Part shown: piece after piece, positions 24,476 to 36,368 of the stretch
Position numbering within the stretch: position 1 is the first letter of the stretch
How the letters are laid out: each line of letters starts with the position of its first letter
DNA from: Meghimatium bilineatum
Taxonomy: Eukaryota; Mollusca; Gastropoda; Stylommatophora; Philomycidae
Assembly: GCA_034231615.1 (NCBI GenBank)
Contig: CM067317.1
Location: 14,892,710-14,956,709 of the forward strand
DNA: 64,000 nucleotides
Direction of reading: 5' to 3'
Position numbers and translations under genes: made by a program
Notes under the pieces: generated by a model
Databases searched by the model: none
Told to the model about the DNA's origin: nothing
Seen by the model: only the letters and a program-made list of their open reading frames with translations

Positions 24476-25096
24476 GCTTGACGTCAGGTGTGGATATTAT
24501 GGCCATCATCCACCTGTGGATAGACAACAGACATGAGACAATAGGAAAGAACATCCATAAATTATGTCAACAATTGTTTGCCAGTTTTGACCCCACCCCT
24601 TTCCTCTCATTGGCCAACAACTGTCAAGAATTCAGTCAAGTACCCTTCCCCCCCCCCCCAATTTATTGTGTTAGTTGTAAAAAAAAAAAGTATCCCTGAT
24701 AAAATTTTGTTTCGCAATGTTCGAAAAAAAAACACCAAATAAAATTTCTTATTTGCTTTGGGAAGATATTTTACATTCACACACTGTACTTAGTGTTTTA
24801 AAGCATTTCTGTTAATGTGAACTTTTGTCAACATCCTGGCCAGCACCTTCCATGTTTCAGACGCCCGGCCCCATCATTTTTTTCTCCTAATCCGGACACA
24901 ATGTATGAACATCCATTTAAATTGATGTTGCATCCTAAAGAGAAGAAAATATTTTTTAACAGTGAATGTTGATGTGAATCTATTTTAACGACATACAGTG
25001 AATGTTGATGTGAATCTATTTTACTAATATTCCTAAGTGAATGAGGTAACCACCATCGAGTGTTGATAATGCTGTAATAAATTTGTTTCGTTATAA
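24476..25096. other. No gene; poly(C) and a two-copy repeat
   Basis: C12 at about 24648-24659, and a two-copy direct repeat of gtgaatgttgatgtgaatct at about 24963-25024. Confidence 0.55.
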
Positions 25097-25872
25097 TTGG
25101 TTGTTAAATACATGCAAGACCTATCTTCGCAGGCAAAATTTCTAGCAGGATGTGGCCATAGGAACGAAAAATTTGCCCTTTTATCAATAATAACACATAA
25201 TTATGATGCAGAAATCCAGGCAATTAGTGTGGCAGCTAAAAAACTGCTGAACTCCAACTCTGGCCTACAGCCTGTGGTATTCCTGACAGATGCAAGGTCA
25301 GTGCTTCAAGCTCTCCAGTCTGGAAAACTAACAGACTTGAAAAAACTACTTAGCGAATTGTCTTACCAGTATAGAGTAACCATGCAGAGGATACCCTCTC
25401 ACTGTGGAATACCAGGAAATGAAAAAGCAGACCAACTGGCTAAGGAAGGTGCTGCCGAAGACCAACCAGATATACCAATCACCTACCATCAGAAAAAAAC
25501 AGATGATCAAGTCAATAAGAAAGCCACAAACACCAACACAAGATGGCTATCACATTATGAACAGATCAGAACAAGTTATAATTCTACGTCTCAGAACAGG
25601 ACACAACCGACTCCGCAGTCACATGTATACAAAGTTCAAGAATGGCAACGCGGCCATGTGTACATGTGGACAGGCAGCACAGAGTGCCAAACATATACTT
25701 CAAGAGTGTTCTGAGCATGAAACGCTGAGGCAGACATATTGGCCAGAAGAAACAACACTGGAATCAAAACTCTATGGGACACTGTATGAACTACAAAAGA
25801 CAGTGAGTTTTATTAAGGAGACAGAATTACAGATATAGACATGTTTCAAGTGAACGAAAGAAGAAGAAGAAG
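25097..25872 (+). mobile_element. LINE with RNase H domain, 3' part
   Basis: Most of an RNase H fold follows a 5' truncation: NYDAEIQAISVAAKKLL (catalytic Glu), VVFLTDARSVLQAL (catalytic Asp), IPSHCGIPGNEKADQLAKEG (last catalytic Asp). After a frame shift a C-terminal knuckle follows, MCTCGQAAQSAKHILQEC (C-x-C-x8-H-x4-C), then LRQTYWPEETTLESKLYG and a stop at 25838. The first catalytic Asp lies beyond the break. RNase H after RT is typical of I/Jockey-group LINEs. The 3' end is gtttcaagtgaacgaaag followed by (GAA)n. Confidence 0.92.
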
Positions 25873-26681
25873 AACTAATAACCCGGAACATATGACTTCG
25901 ACGGCGTGGTCTTCCTAATATCAATGACCATCAATCTGTTTTTCATATCGGTGGTGTCTGTTCCGGACACATTCTCTTGCATGGCAATACTGCAACCTAA
26001 ATAGCATTCACTTTTTTCAAGTAATTTTTTTTTATTATACTTCATACTAATTGTCGTTCGACCGTACTTGAAGCTGAAACGTACTGAAAGAAAGAGAAAT
26101 AGAAAAAAGAAGTAGTCATTATAGGGAATACATAGAAAGTAGAAATAATAAGGCTGAATCGGAACTAAGAAATTTGAAGTAGGTCGTCTGACAGCCAGAA
26201 ACGAAGTCAGAAATGTTCAGACATGGCTTTAAGGGGAAGTAAAACAGATTTAATATTTGTAGGCTGGGGGAAGCAGCACAGTAGTTAAAGGGACGGAACT
26301 CAATTTATATTTATACTCTAGATCATGAGTTCTACCAATGTTCTCAACGTAAAGACAGTTTAGAAAGGTGAGAATGGTTCATGCTTGAACAGAAAGTGAC
26401 ACAAGAAGAGAAGCAAAAGGGATTTCTAATAGAAATGAATTTGGCTATGATGTCTGATTTACAACATGTTTTTAGAGAATCCACAAGATTATCGCTGGAG
26501 CATACTCTGAATGAGCGATATTTTGGCACACAGACTGTGTGATGTTCTCATATGAAGAAGATTTCCTATTTAGCTTTTGTCTCAGGTCTGTACCCTCTGG
26601 CCAGACCTGCTGTCTCTGTTATTTGTATGTTCGGCAGTACTGAAGTATGTGTTCAGGAGTTTGGGTTCAGGATCCACATAG
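25873..26681. other. No gene seen
   Basis: AT-rich. The last 10 bases form one side of the SINE-A target duplication. Confidence 0.5.
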
Positions 26682-26959
26682 CGTCCGTGTGTTGCCTGGG
26701 CCGAAAGGGGAGCAAAGAATAGCAACACTGCTTACCTTCCACGCATGTCGTAAAAGGTGACTAAGGAGGTTATGGGATGGAGTTGGCTGTCCCATCCCAT
26801 ATAGGGTCAGAGACCCAAAGCCATGATGAAGTCGGATGTGTCAGGCCGAAAGGCGCAGATATCGCATCAATGCTGTAAACCATGACTCAACGCATTCCGT
26901 TCTCCGGACTAAATCCTGTTAATCTGCAGGAGTTTGAGAATGAACGCAGAAGATAAAGT
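26682..26959 (+). repeat. SINE-A copy
   Basis: Target duplication atccacatag (26672-26681; 26960-26969). Head cgtgtgttgcctgggccc, then ccacgcatgtcgtaaaag, the shared core ggatgtgtcaggccgaaagg and gcagatatcgcat, and a tail ctgcaggagtttgagaatga. No A or B box is obvious in the head. Confidence 0.92.
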
Positions 26960-26969
26960 ATCCACATAG

Positions 26970-27483
26970 GCATTCATCTATGTATGAGATCCTCAATTGG
27001 TAAAGTTGACCCATCATCTCTGCAGTGGCCTTCTCTAAGGCGAAATATTGTGGTCTGTTGTTATCTTTGGATGTGACGTAGTACATCACGTTTGTCGTCC
27101 ACTTCCATTTGTTTCTTCCACTTTGTTGCGTATGTGTTCTGGATTATTGTTTTTGCTTCTTGTAGGACAGTGGGTGTCTGTGTTATTCCATTTTGCTTCC
27201 TGTTTTTTACAGAGCATCCGCTTTCTCTTTTCCCATGATTCTACAGTGTGATTGTGTATCCATTGAAGGGCAATAGCTGATGATTTTTGTATGTCTTAAC
27301 TCATGTCTGATATTGTGTAATAGGTTCTCATTTGTTTCTCTGAATTGATTCCAGTAAGGATCTGCAATACGTGAATATAGCTATCTTCTTTGGTCCTAGC
27401 AGTCCTGGCTTGGTGAAGACTTTCAGTGCTTGATAGAGTGCAATTGGTGGCATTTCTCGTCCCACCTCTTCTGGATTTCCGCA
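26970..27483. other. No gene confirmed
   Basis: T-rich; may include the decayed upstream part of the Penelope-like segment, but no RT motif can be read. Confidence 0.4.
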
Positions 27484-27985
27484 GAGACAGTAAAATTACG
27501 TGATACCCTGGTGCATTCTCAACTTCGTCCTGTGGGACTTTCCAGCGGCACCAACCCTGTCACATTGTCTCATGTCTCACGTGTCCGTTTGTCTTACTTA
27601 CCTCATCCATCCAGTTTCCCAAATCTGTATTCCACATCCATTACTTTTGTTCCTGTGTCTCCCGCAACGTCGTGTGCATTATTACTTGCAAACGATGCAA
27701 CCCGATGTACATCGGCGAGACGGAGAGATCTCTAGCTACTAGGTTTGCGGAGCCCTTGCGGGCCATCAGTAGCCATGACTCTTCACCAGTGGTCCATCAC
27801 TTTAACAGTAACTCTCACTGTTAAAGGTGCACATGATATTCAGGTCACTGACTTTGTCTCCTGCCATTCTGGTGACCGGCAGCGTTTTTCGTTAGAGAAC
27901 CGACTGATTCTTAATCTCGGTATTATTAAGCCCCATGTCATCAACGACAAGCTATACTCCCAACATCCTCCTACCTCCTTATGTT
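27484..27985 (+). mobile_element. Penelope-like element, GIY-YIG endonuclease part (fossil)
   Basis: The + strand shows DTLVHSQLR, a Cys-rich linker (SCLTCPFV, HYFCSCVSRNVVCIITCKRC), then the GIY-YIG signature NPMYIGETERSLATRF, a conserved HHFN, and ENRLILNLGIIKPHVINDKL. This order (RT thumb linker, CxxC motifs, GIY-YIG nuclease) is diagnostic of Penelope-like retroelements, which use the GIY-YIG nuclease for integration. The RT itself is not readable. The copy is broken in a few places. Confidence 0.88.
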
Positions 27986-29965
27986 GACCTCTTCTTCTCT
28001 GTTGCCTCCATTCCTACTTATTGTCCTTGCCCTATCTATCTTTCCTCTCGTCCATTTCCTATATACTGTTGCACTCTACTGTGGCAGTTCCGCCTGGGCC
28101 GCCATTAAAGGACTGTGGGTACGACGACCTTCCACGTGTGGTTTGTGTACCGGTGGGTGATTAAACCTTTGGCTTTTGTGAAACGGCAGGATCCTGCATG
28201 GGCCAGTTGCGGTTTGGCGCGTCATTTGGATGGTTTATCTGCATCCTTCGCCATCATACACATTCACTCTCTTCCTATCGGTTGATTCACCCACGCCTCC
28301 CTCATCTCTTTTCCTTACGATTCCCTGTCCTACTTTTTCTACTTTTTCTGTTCTCACCACACACACCTTTTACTTACCTTTCCCCTTTGCGACTCACAGT
28401 GCTCCATGAGCGCTTCTTCTAGCCACATTATCACTTTTGGATCTACCATCGCTCTAGGCTACTTTCTGGCTAGTCTTCTTTGGCCTTGTTGGGTCGGTTA
28501 TCTCTACAGCAACTGAGCAGGTAAGGACTGTATGAATTACTCTAACTTACTTCCCACCTCCTTATTTACGACTATGCTATGGCTGCAGCGCCAAGGGGTG
28601 GCTTGCTACATTCAACTAGGATGGCTCGGAAGCAATGATTCCACCGATTACTCTATGGAGCTAGCGTGCAGTACCAGCAATGAATACAAAAGTGTTGCGA
28701 CGTACGGTTGGTCTCACACAGACATGGACTTCGTTTCATCTGACATTTTCTCCCACGGTACATTGTCCGCACTAAGAGATTGCGTATTGGTGATTCGAAG
28801 TTCTGTCCGCTGATCGTTGTTCCATATAGATCAGTCAGTGTAGAGTGCGAACAGTACCCATCCTTATATCATCTTCGTTTTATGCGGCCGGTCACATTCC
28901 CCATCACACGACCTCAAAGGCACTTGACTATTCGGTTGTGTCCTTGGTCCATCTTCCACTATAAATAAATCTGGACTTCTTCCCCCACGGCCTCCGCTTA
29001 CCACGATATTGAGGTCCCTTGACACCTACTAGTCACCTATGACAACCCCACCCCCTTTCGATATCATATACATTTCACATGCTTTGGTTGTAGTTTCTGG
29101 TCTGCCTCCTTCAGCCACTGCCTCCGTCTACTGTCCCTTTATTCTTCACCTTCACTAGTGCTGTTTTCTCCGGCACAGTCTTCCCACGTCTTCTTATATC
29201 AGCCTTGTTCTTTTTTATACCTTCCTGCGACGCACTGTCCCGTTATTGCTCCCTTCCTCTTCAGCTCTGCCGTCCCTGCTTCCACAAGGCACCCTCCCAC
29301 ATCCGTACTCCTTCATTGTGTGACATATCTCCGTTTTAGTTTGGTCTTCGATCTGCCATTTTCACTTATATCCTTTTCTCTCGCTTCTTTGTTTACCCCC
29401 TTTTCGTTTTCCTTCCTTCTCTCAACCCCCTTTCTTATTTTAATCTGTTATTATAGGCATTTTGTTCGAGCATTGTTTACGGATGTCTGCACCTTTTGCT
29501 ACGACCCTGCCTTACGCTTAGGTTTTGTTTTCCGGGCATTCTCTGCACTCCCTTTCTGTAATTCATCGGGCCTTTGTCTACTCAAGTTTTATAGCCTCTT
29601 GCAGCCCGCGGATGGTCTTTCTGCCTCTGCGTCCTTGAACGTGTGGTCACAGGCCACAATTTGCTATTTAACTTGTTTCCAGTCCTACTCTGTTTTCACC
29701 GTAAACTACTACCGAGCTAAGTCATTCCCATTATAATTTGTATTTTAATTTTATTTTCATTATATCTTATATATTTACACTTTCTCTGTACACTTATTTA
29801 CTACTTTCATCTTTCACTCACACCTTCTTTTTCATTGGCATGCTGTCCTATCTTTGTTTCCTCCGTCGTTTCCTCACTACTGTGCCACTTCCCTCATTTT
29901 TCCTTCTTATCACTACCATTTGTTTCTCTAGGTAAGATTTATTGACAGTTGTTCTGTATTTGTCA
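27986..29965 (+). other. Pyrimidine-rich 2-kb stretch after the GIY-YIG segment
   Basis: Strong C/T excess on the + strand across nearly 2 kb. Open frames such as 28532-28813 (93 codons) and 29158-29736 (192 codons, Phe/Ser/Leu-rich) reflect this composition. It is probably untranslated sequence of the Penelope-like element or an adjoining copy. Confidence 0.5.
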
Positions 29966-30426
29966 TGATGAAGGTTTTTTAGACCTTCTGTCCAAAGGTC
30001 AGAAGAGTCCTCTGCCGCTGTGTATCGTTGTCATGTTGTTTTATCCATGTGTTTTGGAAACACTTAAAATTATTTTTTCTCATTTTGATATCCACTCTAA
30101 CATCGAGCCGACATATACATATTACAAGCAATAGTATATGCCGAGATATATGCTTTAGTATTTCATTATGTCTGAGCATACAAAACTATCAAATTTTTTC
30201 TCTTGCAGGTTCTTAGACTTGGGAATTTTTTTAAGACGAAACTTGCGTAAAATAATGCCAACATAATGTTTTCATATTGGCTGTCACCCCCAACCCCCCC
30301 CCCCCCCCCCCCCCACCCAGTAGAGAACACGAAGAATTGTGACATGATCTGTGGTGACCTATGGTGTTTAACCTGCAGTAATTAACCGATTATTCCACGA
30401 AGAATAAAACATTAAAGAGAAATCAG
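29966..30426. other. gatgaaggttttttagacc motif and poly(C) at 30288-30314
   Basis: gatgaaggttttttagacc (about 29968) resembles gatgaaagttttttagct at 46736 and can pair as a short hairpin. A C-rich run of about 20 C follows at 30295-30314. Confidence 0.5.
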
Positions 30427-30480
30427 TAGTGTGAAAAATACGGTCCACGGGCCAAATCCGATCCGTCAAGACATTTTTAC
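30427..30480 (+). repeat. hAT-like left end, isolated
   Basis: cagtagtgtgaaaaatacgg and ccacgggccaaatccg resemble the left terminus of common hAT elements (CAG...ACGGCCCACGGGCCAAATC). No matching right end was found. Confidence 0.4.
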
Positions 30481-30744
30481 TGAATCACCAGACCGATTTA
30501 ATAATATTATTATTCTGGTCACCGGGATCAGGAAATACGTCTTGGAGTTTCAACGACTAAGTTAATAGATTTTTTTGTTCATGACAAACGACGTATTCTT
30601 AAACCGGACTACCGAAACAAAAAGGAGGCCCACCTTAAAATAGATAGCCCTATAACACATTAAGTCTACATGGAAGAAGAGGAAAAATACGCATGTGGTT
30701 GCGTCTATGAGTCTCACCAATGGCCCACTAGAGAAACCACCCAT

Positions 30745-30832
30745 GCAACAGAAAACCTTAGTAGATGACATGCCGTTATATTGAGGTTATCTTCTTATAG
30801 AAGCTTCATGGCACATCACCTATACAATTATG
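30745..30832 (+). repeat. Dispersed repeat R1, copy 1
   Basis: About 85 bp (acagaaaaccttagtagatg, ttatattgaggttatcttct, agaagcttcatggcac) reappear inverted at 54413-54495. Confidence 0.9.
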
Positions 30833-30984
30833 CTCCTTTTGCTTTTATTTTGTTGTTGAATTGTGTTTCATATTTACTTGAATATATGTATGCACCCTCT
30901 GTGGTTGGGAGGGAGCCAGAGATGTACTGTGCAGCACAGGAGAGGAGGAAACTGACAGCACTGATGTTTCCTATGGCTTAGACC

Positions 30985-31316
30985 CATCATAGAGGCACAG
31001 TGGCTCAGGACGTGACAATCCTTTCGACATGAACATTTGGTTGCATGCCTAGAGCAATAGAGAAGTTCGGCATAACCAGTAGTCATTTGATGGTGGGGAA
31101 TGAGCACAGTGAACCCTATCTTGGCTACAGTGGATCGGAGCAGTGCATAGATTGAAACATACCTTCATGGAGGTGTGATAGTTATTCTCTGGCTCTGTCC
31201 CGGGGTGGGACGACAATCCACAGACTTCCCAGAAATATAATGCCATTTAATGAAATTGGGTCAAAGGGCATGAGCCCATAGACCGCTGGATCAGCAACCA
31301 ACCAACCAACCAAGAG
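30985..31316 (+). repeat. Probable tRNA-derived SINE with (AACC)n tail
   Basis: Weak A box (agtggctcagga) and B box (ggttgcatgcc), then unique sequence ending in aaccaaccaaccaacc at about 31297-31312. Confidence 0.5.
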
Positions 31317-31610
31317 GAAATATAAATGTATCACAGTCCTGTAGGCCAGGTCTAATTCTGGTGGGAGAGCCAGTGCCGCATGTCGATCGCTGTATATAGC
31401 ATCATCAAATTGTCTTTGTAACTCATTTGTGAGATACGACTTGGGAAAAAAACATTTCAGGAACATTAACCCAGAATCTTTGGATGATAAGCCAGTGCAT
31501 TAGCTACAGAGCTAGTTCCCAAATCTGAAGATACGATTCATTTATTATTCTTCTACGCTGTTCTCTGTTCTCAAACTCCTGCTGTCTTACACAACGTTCT
31601 CAAGATAACA

Positions 31611-31972
31611 GACTGTGTTGCATAGATAATTGACTTTCGCATAGGTAACAGACTGTAGTGTATAGAAAACTGACTGTGATGTATAGATAACTGACTGTGG
31701 TGTATAGATAACTGACTGTGGTGTATAGATAAATGATTGTGATGTATAGATAACTGACTGTGGTGTATAGATAACTGACTGTGGTGTATAGATAAATGAT
31801 TGTGGTGTATAGATAACTGATTGTGGTGTATAGATAACTGATTGTGGTGTATAGATAACTGATTGTGGTGTATAGATAACTGATTGTGGTGTATAGATAA
31901 CTGATTGTGGTGTATAGATAACTGATTGTGGTGTATAGATAACTGACTGTGGTGTATAGATAACTGACCGTG
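31611..31972. repeat. 21-bp minisatellite, about 17 copies
   Basis: Units gataactgattgtggtgtat plus a. Period divisible by 3, so three - strand frames of 135-154 codons stay open; none is accepted as coding. Confidence 0.96.
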
Positions 31973-32581
31973 CCGCATTGTAATTTACAAATTGTTTTTC
32001 GGTATATGATTGGCGGGTCACTAATCTTTGACATGATTGGGTGCCCAACACTTGCCCATCTTTTTTAACAGTATCGTACGATCAGTGACGTAACAAAGGG
32101 CGAACGGAGACGGGATCCATCAGCTAGAGACCTTATTAGTGAGCACCACAATCGTATAAACACATCTTGGGGCAAGGGCCGTAAAAGGGTTTATGACATA
32201 CAGGCCACACACTAGGTACGCCTCTGCGTACTAAATGAAAACGCTGGCATTGCCATTATTCATTTTCTCTATCGCCCCTGGGTGACAGTGAGGAATCCAG
32301 AACCAATAGATTGGGAAAATGAAGTGAACATGAAAAACTGTAAGGAGACGAATAGATTTGTAAATTATTTGTTTTTTAAAAAAGAGGAATGAAATAGTCG
32401 TAAATAAACATAATAAAAACAATCAGGTAGAATCAATAGAAATTATACATTGACAAACGCATAGAATCAACGTTTCGACGGGAAGGTCTTTATCAAGACA
32501 AGGATAATCAAACACAGAATAGAGCAACAAAGTAGCTAGAGTACTACAGGCAACTGTGTAATGAAATAGTTAGAGTACTAC

Positions 32582-32582
<1 letters not shown>
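31973..32582. other. No gene; GAAACG motif on the - strand
   Basis: At 32471-32499 the - strand reads gtcttgataaagacc then gtcgaaacg, the same module as 58198-58229. Confidence 0.5.

Positions 32583-32657
<75 letters not shown>
32583..32657. repeat. (TA)n dinucleotide tract
   Basis: About 75 bp of uninterrupted TA. Confidence 0.97.
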
Positions 32658-32661
<4 letters not shown>

Positions 32662-32757
32662 CTTTACGGCTGTACTTATTATGCTCTTCCACATAGTAAT
32701 TAAACTGGACATTGTAGACAAGGCAATGTGGAAATATGAGATGAGATCGTGAAAGAG

Positions 32758-32788
32758 GTATACAGGTATACAGGTATACAGGTATACA
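32758..32788. repeat. 9-bp repeat, 3-4 copies
   Basis: tatacaggt in tandem. Confidence 0.85.
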
Positions 32789-32936
32789 ATGCAGACTTTG
32801 TGGTTGGATAGTTAACGGGTCCACATCTAACTCCAGCTTGACCAAATTAGACATTGAAAAAAAAACAACTGATGGTTTACATTGAATTGTCCACACAATT
32901 GACTATATTAGTAATGATCCAGTAAGGTGAATATTT

Positions 32937-33290
32937 AACATTAGGTGAATAGCAATGTCCTAGCAATTCAACATTAGGTGAATAGCGATATCCTAGCAAT
33001 TCAACATTAGGTGAATAGCGATATCCTAGCAATTCAACATTAGGTGTATAACAATGTCCTAGCGATTCAACATTAGGTGAATAGCGATATCCTAGCAATT
33101 CAACATTAGGTGTATAACAATGTCCTAGCGATTCAACATTAGGTGTATAACAATATCCTAGCAATTCAACATTAGGTGTATAACAATATCCTAGCAATTC
33201 ATCATTAGGTGTATAACAATACCCTAGCAATTCAACATTAGGTGTATAACAATGTCCTAGCAATTCAACATTTAACAATTCAACATTTAA
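32937..33290. repeat. 33-bp minisatellite, about 10 copies
   Basis: Units aacattaggtgaatagc / gtcctagcaattc, with gaatagcgata, gaatagcaatg and gtataacaat variants. The - strand stays open for 150 codons as an 11-residue NVELLGYCYTP repeat. Probably incidental. Confidence 0.95.
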
Positions 33291-33517
33291 CAATTGAACA
33301 GCAATGCTGTATACATATATTTTTTTCAAAAATTATTGCAATTTTTTTTTAAGCGGTATAATGAATTATGTGAATTTCGGTGTCAGAAAACGTATTCTTT
33401 ATTTCTGCTGTTTAATGTCTATAACGCTTCAGTTTCATTACATAAATTATTGCATTTTCCCAACAGCTTCAATGCTTTATTATTCCTTTGTTTAGAAAAA
33501 TGTTCGTCGACATGTTT

Positions 33518-33815
33518 TCATCTTCTGCGCTCTTTTTCAAACACTTTCAGGATTGTCAGGAGAACGGGATGCATTTTTTCATGGTTTAGATCTCAGTTGC
33601 GATACCTGCGCCTTCCGGCCGGACACATCCGTCTTCAGCATGGATTCTCGGTAAATCGTCTCCATGGCGTCTCGGTCACTTTGCTCCTACTTGAGATGGG
33701 ACAGCGACCCCACCACCAAATCTCATTAGTGTTCTCTTACGACATGCATGGAAGACAAACAGTGCTGCGTGCTATTCTTTGCTCTGTTTTTGGGCGTCAG
33801 CAACACACGAAGGCG
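33518..33815 (-). repeat. SINE-A copy, decayed
   Basis: The reverse strand carries the full order gcaaagaatagc, gcatgtcgtaagag, ggatgtgtccggccggaagg, gcaggtatcgcaac. No target duplication was found, so it is older than the + copies. Confidence 0.85.
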
Positions 33816-33907
33816 TTGAAAATCGCTTTCGTATATATTGTTAAGGTAAAACATTTATTTAACCCTTATTATATGCCTCTTTCCCTATATATTTATATAC
33901 TGTATAT

Positions 33908-34184
33908 CGCCCGTGTGTTGCCGGGGCCCGAAAGTGGAGCAAAGAATAGCAACACTGTTTACCTTCCACGCATGTCGCAAAAGGCGACTAATGCGGTTAT
34001 GGGATGGAGTTGGCCGTCCCATCCCATATAGGGTCAGTGACCCAAAGCCATGCTGAAGTCGGATGTGTCATGCCGAAAGGCGCAGATATCGCAGCAATGC
34101 TGTAAACCATGACACAACGCATTCCGTTCTCTGGACTACATCCTGTAATCTGCAGGAGTTTGAGAACGAACGCAGAAGAAGAAG
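33908..34184 (+). repeat. SINE-A copy, young
   Basis: A perfect 13-bp target duplication atatactgtatat (33895-33907; 34185-34197). Head cgcccgtgtgttgccgggg, core ggatgtgtcatgccgaaagg, tail gagaacgaacgcagaagaag. Confidence 0.95.
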
Positions 34185-34197
34185 ATATACTGTATAT

Positions 34198-34717
34198 AGT
34201 CAACAGGTATACAGGAGTTTTCCGTTAATTCAGTTCGTGAAGTAGTACAAAGATGGAATGCCATGTGAGAAAAAGATAATGCGAAAGAGAGAAATAATAA
34301 TGTGTGTCTTTGTGAAAGTTGAAGAATTTTAGAAATGGGGAAATAAAAACACAGAAAACTAGGGCAGACCGATAGAAAGAAAATAGAAATTACAGTACCA
34401 CAATTCGTTCAAAGAAAAGAGTAACATAGTTAACGCTTACCTCCTTCGGGATACAGATTGTCAGAAGGTTCCTCTTGTACTGGACATCTTTCTTGACATG
34501 TCCAGATCATAAACCCGGAGGCTGAAGACTAGAAATAGCTACAATCTTTATGAGAATCAGACGACATGTTATTGCTCGTGAAGGTTGGGAAGAAATAGAG
34601 CAATCATCGTAAAGGCAGTCATCGTTGTGTGAAACGTTATGACTAATGATAGAAAGACAGAAGACGTGGGTAAATGAATAGGGAATGTAATTACAGAGAT
34701 GAAGGCAGGGCCGGCAC
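34198..34717. other. No gene seen
   Basis: Unassigned AT-rich sequence. Confidence 0.5.
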
Positions 34718-34932
34718 CAGTAATGACCTCTGTACAGAATGTAAACATGATCTGAAAGTGTGATAGTTGATTATTTCCGTGCAACTTGTCGATCGGCCTT
34801 GGCTCTTTTTTTTTCCTTCTTTTTTTTGCATGCGACTCTAAGTATATAAATAGTGAATAACGAAAATCACGACAATAATCTAAAACATAACGAATGAAGT
34901 CTTGTTTACGTTCTGTACCGAGTTATTCACTG
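34718..34932. mobile_element. MITE-A copy 2
   Basis: Arms cagtaatgacctctgtacag and, reversed, cagtgaataactcggtacag. Internal taagtatataaatagtg at about 34845. 215 bp. Confidence 0.85.
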
Positions 34933-34979
34933 AGGGCGTTATTGGATAAAGAGCTGTGTGGAGTGAATAGTTTGTTGTA

Positions 34980-35180
34980 ATGAAAATGATCACTGATTAA
35001 ACACAGAGAAAATGATCACTGATTAAACACAGAGAAAATGATCACTGATTAAACACAGAGAAAATGATCACTGATTAAACACAGAGAAAATGATCACTGA
35101 TTAAACACAGAGAAAATGATCACTGATTAAACACAGAGAAAATGATCACTGATTAAACACAGAGAAAATGATCACTGATT
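34980..35180. repeat. 26-bp minisatellite, about 8 copies
   Basis: Units aaaatgatcactgattaaac plus acagag, almost identical. Confidence 0.97.
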
Positions 35181-35460
35181 AAACTATAGAGAAAATTATC
35201 ACTGATTACACTAGAGAGAAAATAAGCACTGATTACACTAGAGAGAAAATAAGCACTGATTACACTAGAGAGAAAATAAGCACTGATTACACTAGAGAGA
35301 AAATAAGCACTGATTACACTAGAGAGAAAATAAGCACTGATTACACTAGAGAGAAAATAAGCACTGATTACACTAGAGAGAAAATGATCATTGATTTAAT
35401 TACAGAGAAAATGATCATTGATTTAAATACAGAGAAAGGGATCATTGATTAAAATACGGA
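35181..35460. repeat. 27-bp minisatellite, about 8 copies, plus degenerate edge
   Basis: Units aaaataagcactgattacac plus tagagag. Clearly related to the preceding 26-bp unit but one base longer and homogenised separately; the last three units revert to aaaatgatcattgattta. Confidence 0.95.
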
Positions 35461-35494
35461 GAAAAAAACTTGATCCACCTCCTTCTTAACCTAG

Positions 35495-35755
35495 GTTCAT
35501 TCTCAAACTCCTGCAGATGTGTAGGATTTCAACCGGAGAACGGAATGTGCTGTTTCATGGTTTAAATCATAGCTGCTATATCTGCGTCTTTAAGGGTGAC
35601 ACATAAGATTTCATCATGGCTTCTGTGGCAATGTGGCCCTCTGTGTGATAGGACAGCCAACAGTAACCCAAATCTCCGTAGTCGCATCTTACAATATGCA
35701 TGACAACCCACGGTGTTGCTCTCTTTCGGGTATTAATAACAGAATCGTTATCTCA
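35495..35755 (-). repeat. SINE-A copy, decayed
   Basis: The reverse strand retains ctgcaggagtttgagaatga at its 3' end, a degraded core (gtgtcacccttaaagacgca) and gcatgtcgta-like sequence. Sits between two minisatellites. Confidence 0.75.
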
Positions 35756-35760
35756 ATCGC

Positions 35761-36270
35761 CATCACTGCTGATGTGATAGACTTCTGGGTGAAGGGAATG
35801 CAGGTTGTACCATCACTGCTTATGTGTAGACTTCTGGGTGAAGGGAATGCAGGTTGTACCATTACTGCTGATGTGATAGACTTCTGGGTGAAGGGAATGC
35901 AGGTTGTACCATCACTGCTAATGTGTAGACTTCTGGGTGAAAGGAATGCAGGTTGTACCATCACTGCTTATGTGTAGACTTCTGGGTGAAAGGAATGCAG
36001 GTTGTACCATCACTGCTTATGTGTAGACTTCTGGGTGAAAGGAATGCAGGTTGTACCATCACTGCGTATGTGTAGACTTCTGGGTGAAAGGAATGCAGGT
36101 TGTACCATCACTGCTGATGTGATAGACTTCTGAGTGAAGGGAATGCAGGTTGTACCATCACTGCTGATGTGATAGACTTCTGGGTGAAGGGAATGCAGGT
36201 TGTACCATCACTGCTGATGTGATAGACTTCTGGGTGAAAGGAATGCAGGTTGTACCATCACTGCTGATGG
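35761..36270. repeat. 49/50-bp minisatellite, about 10 copies
   Basis: Units catcactgctgatgtgatag / acttctgggtgaagggaatg / caggttgtac. A shorter variant has cttatgtgtag instead of ctgatgtgatag. Confidence 0.97.
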
Positions 36271-36368
36271 GTCTACAAATCTAACAGAAAAATGATCAGA
36301 AAGTTGGCGCAGAGTGTATGCACCATCCTGGCAGGACGTGGTTGCCCTGTGGTACTGGGACACTAGAA

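Noticed and set aside
30427-30480. Complete second hAT element
   Set aside because: Only the left-end-like sequence is present; no matching right end or 8-bp duplication could be found.
31571-32051. Three overlapping - strand frames of 135-154 codons
   Set aside because: All arise from the 21-bp array; no frame is favoured by its substitutions.
32877-33329. 150-codon frame with an NVELLGYCYTP repeat
   Set aside because: 33-bp array, same argument; no start or splice context beyond chance.
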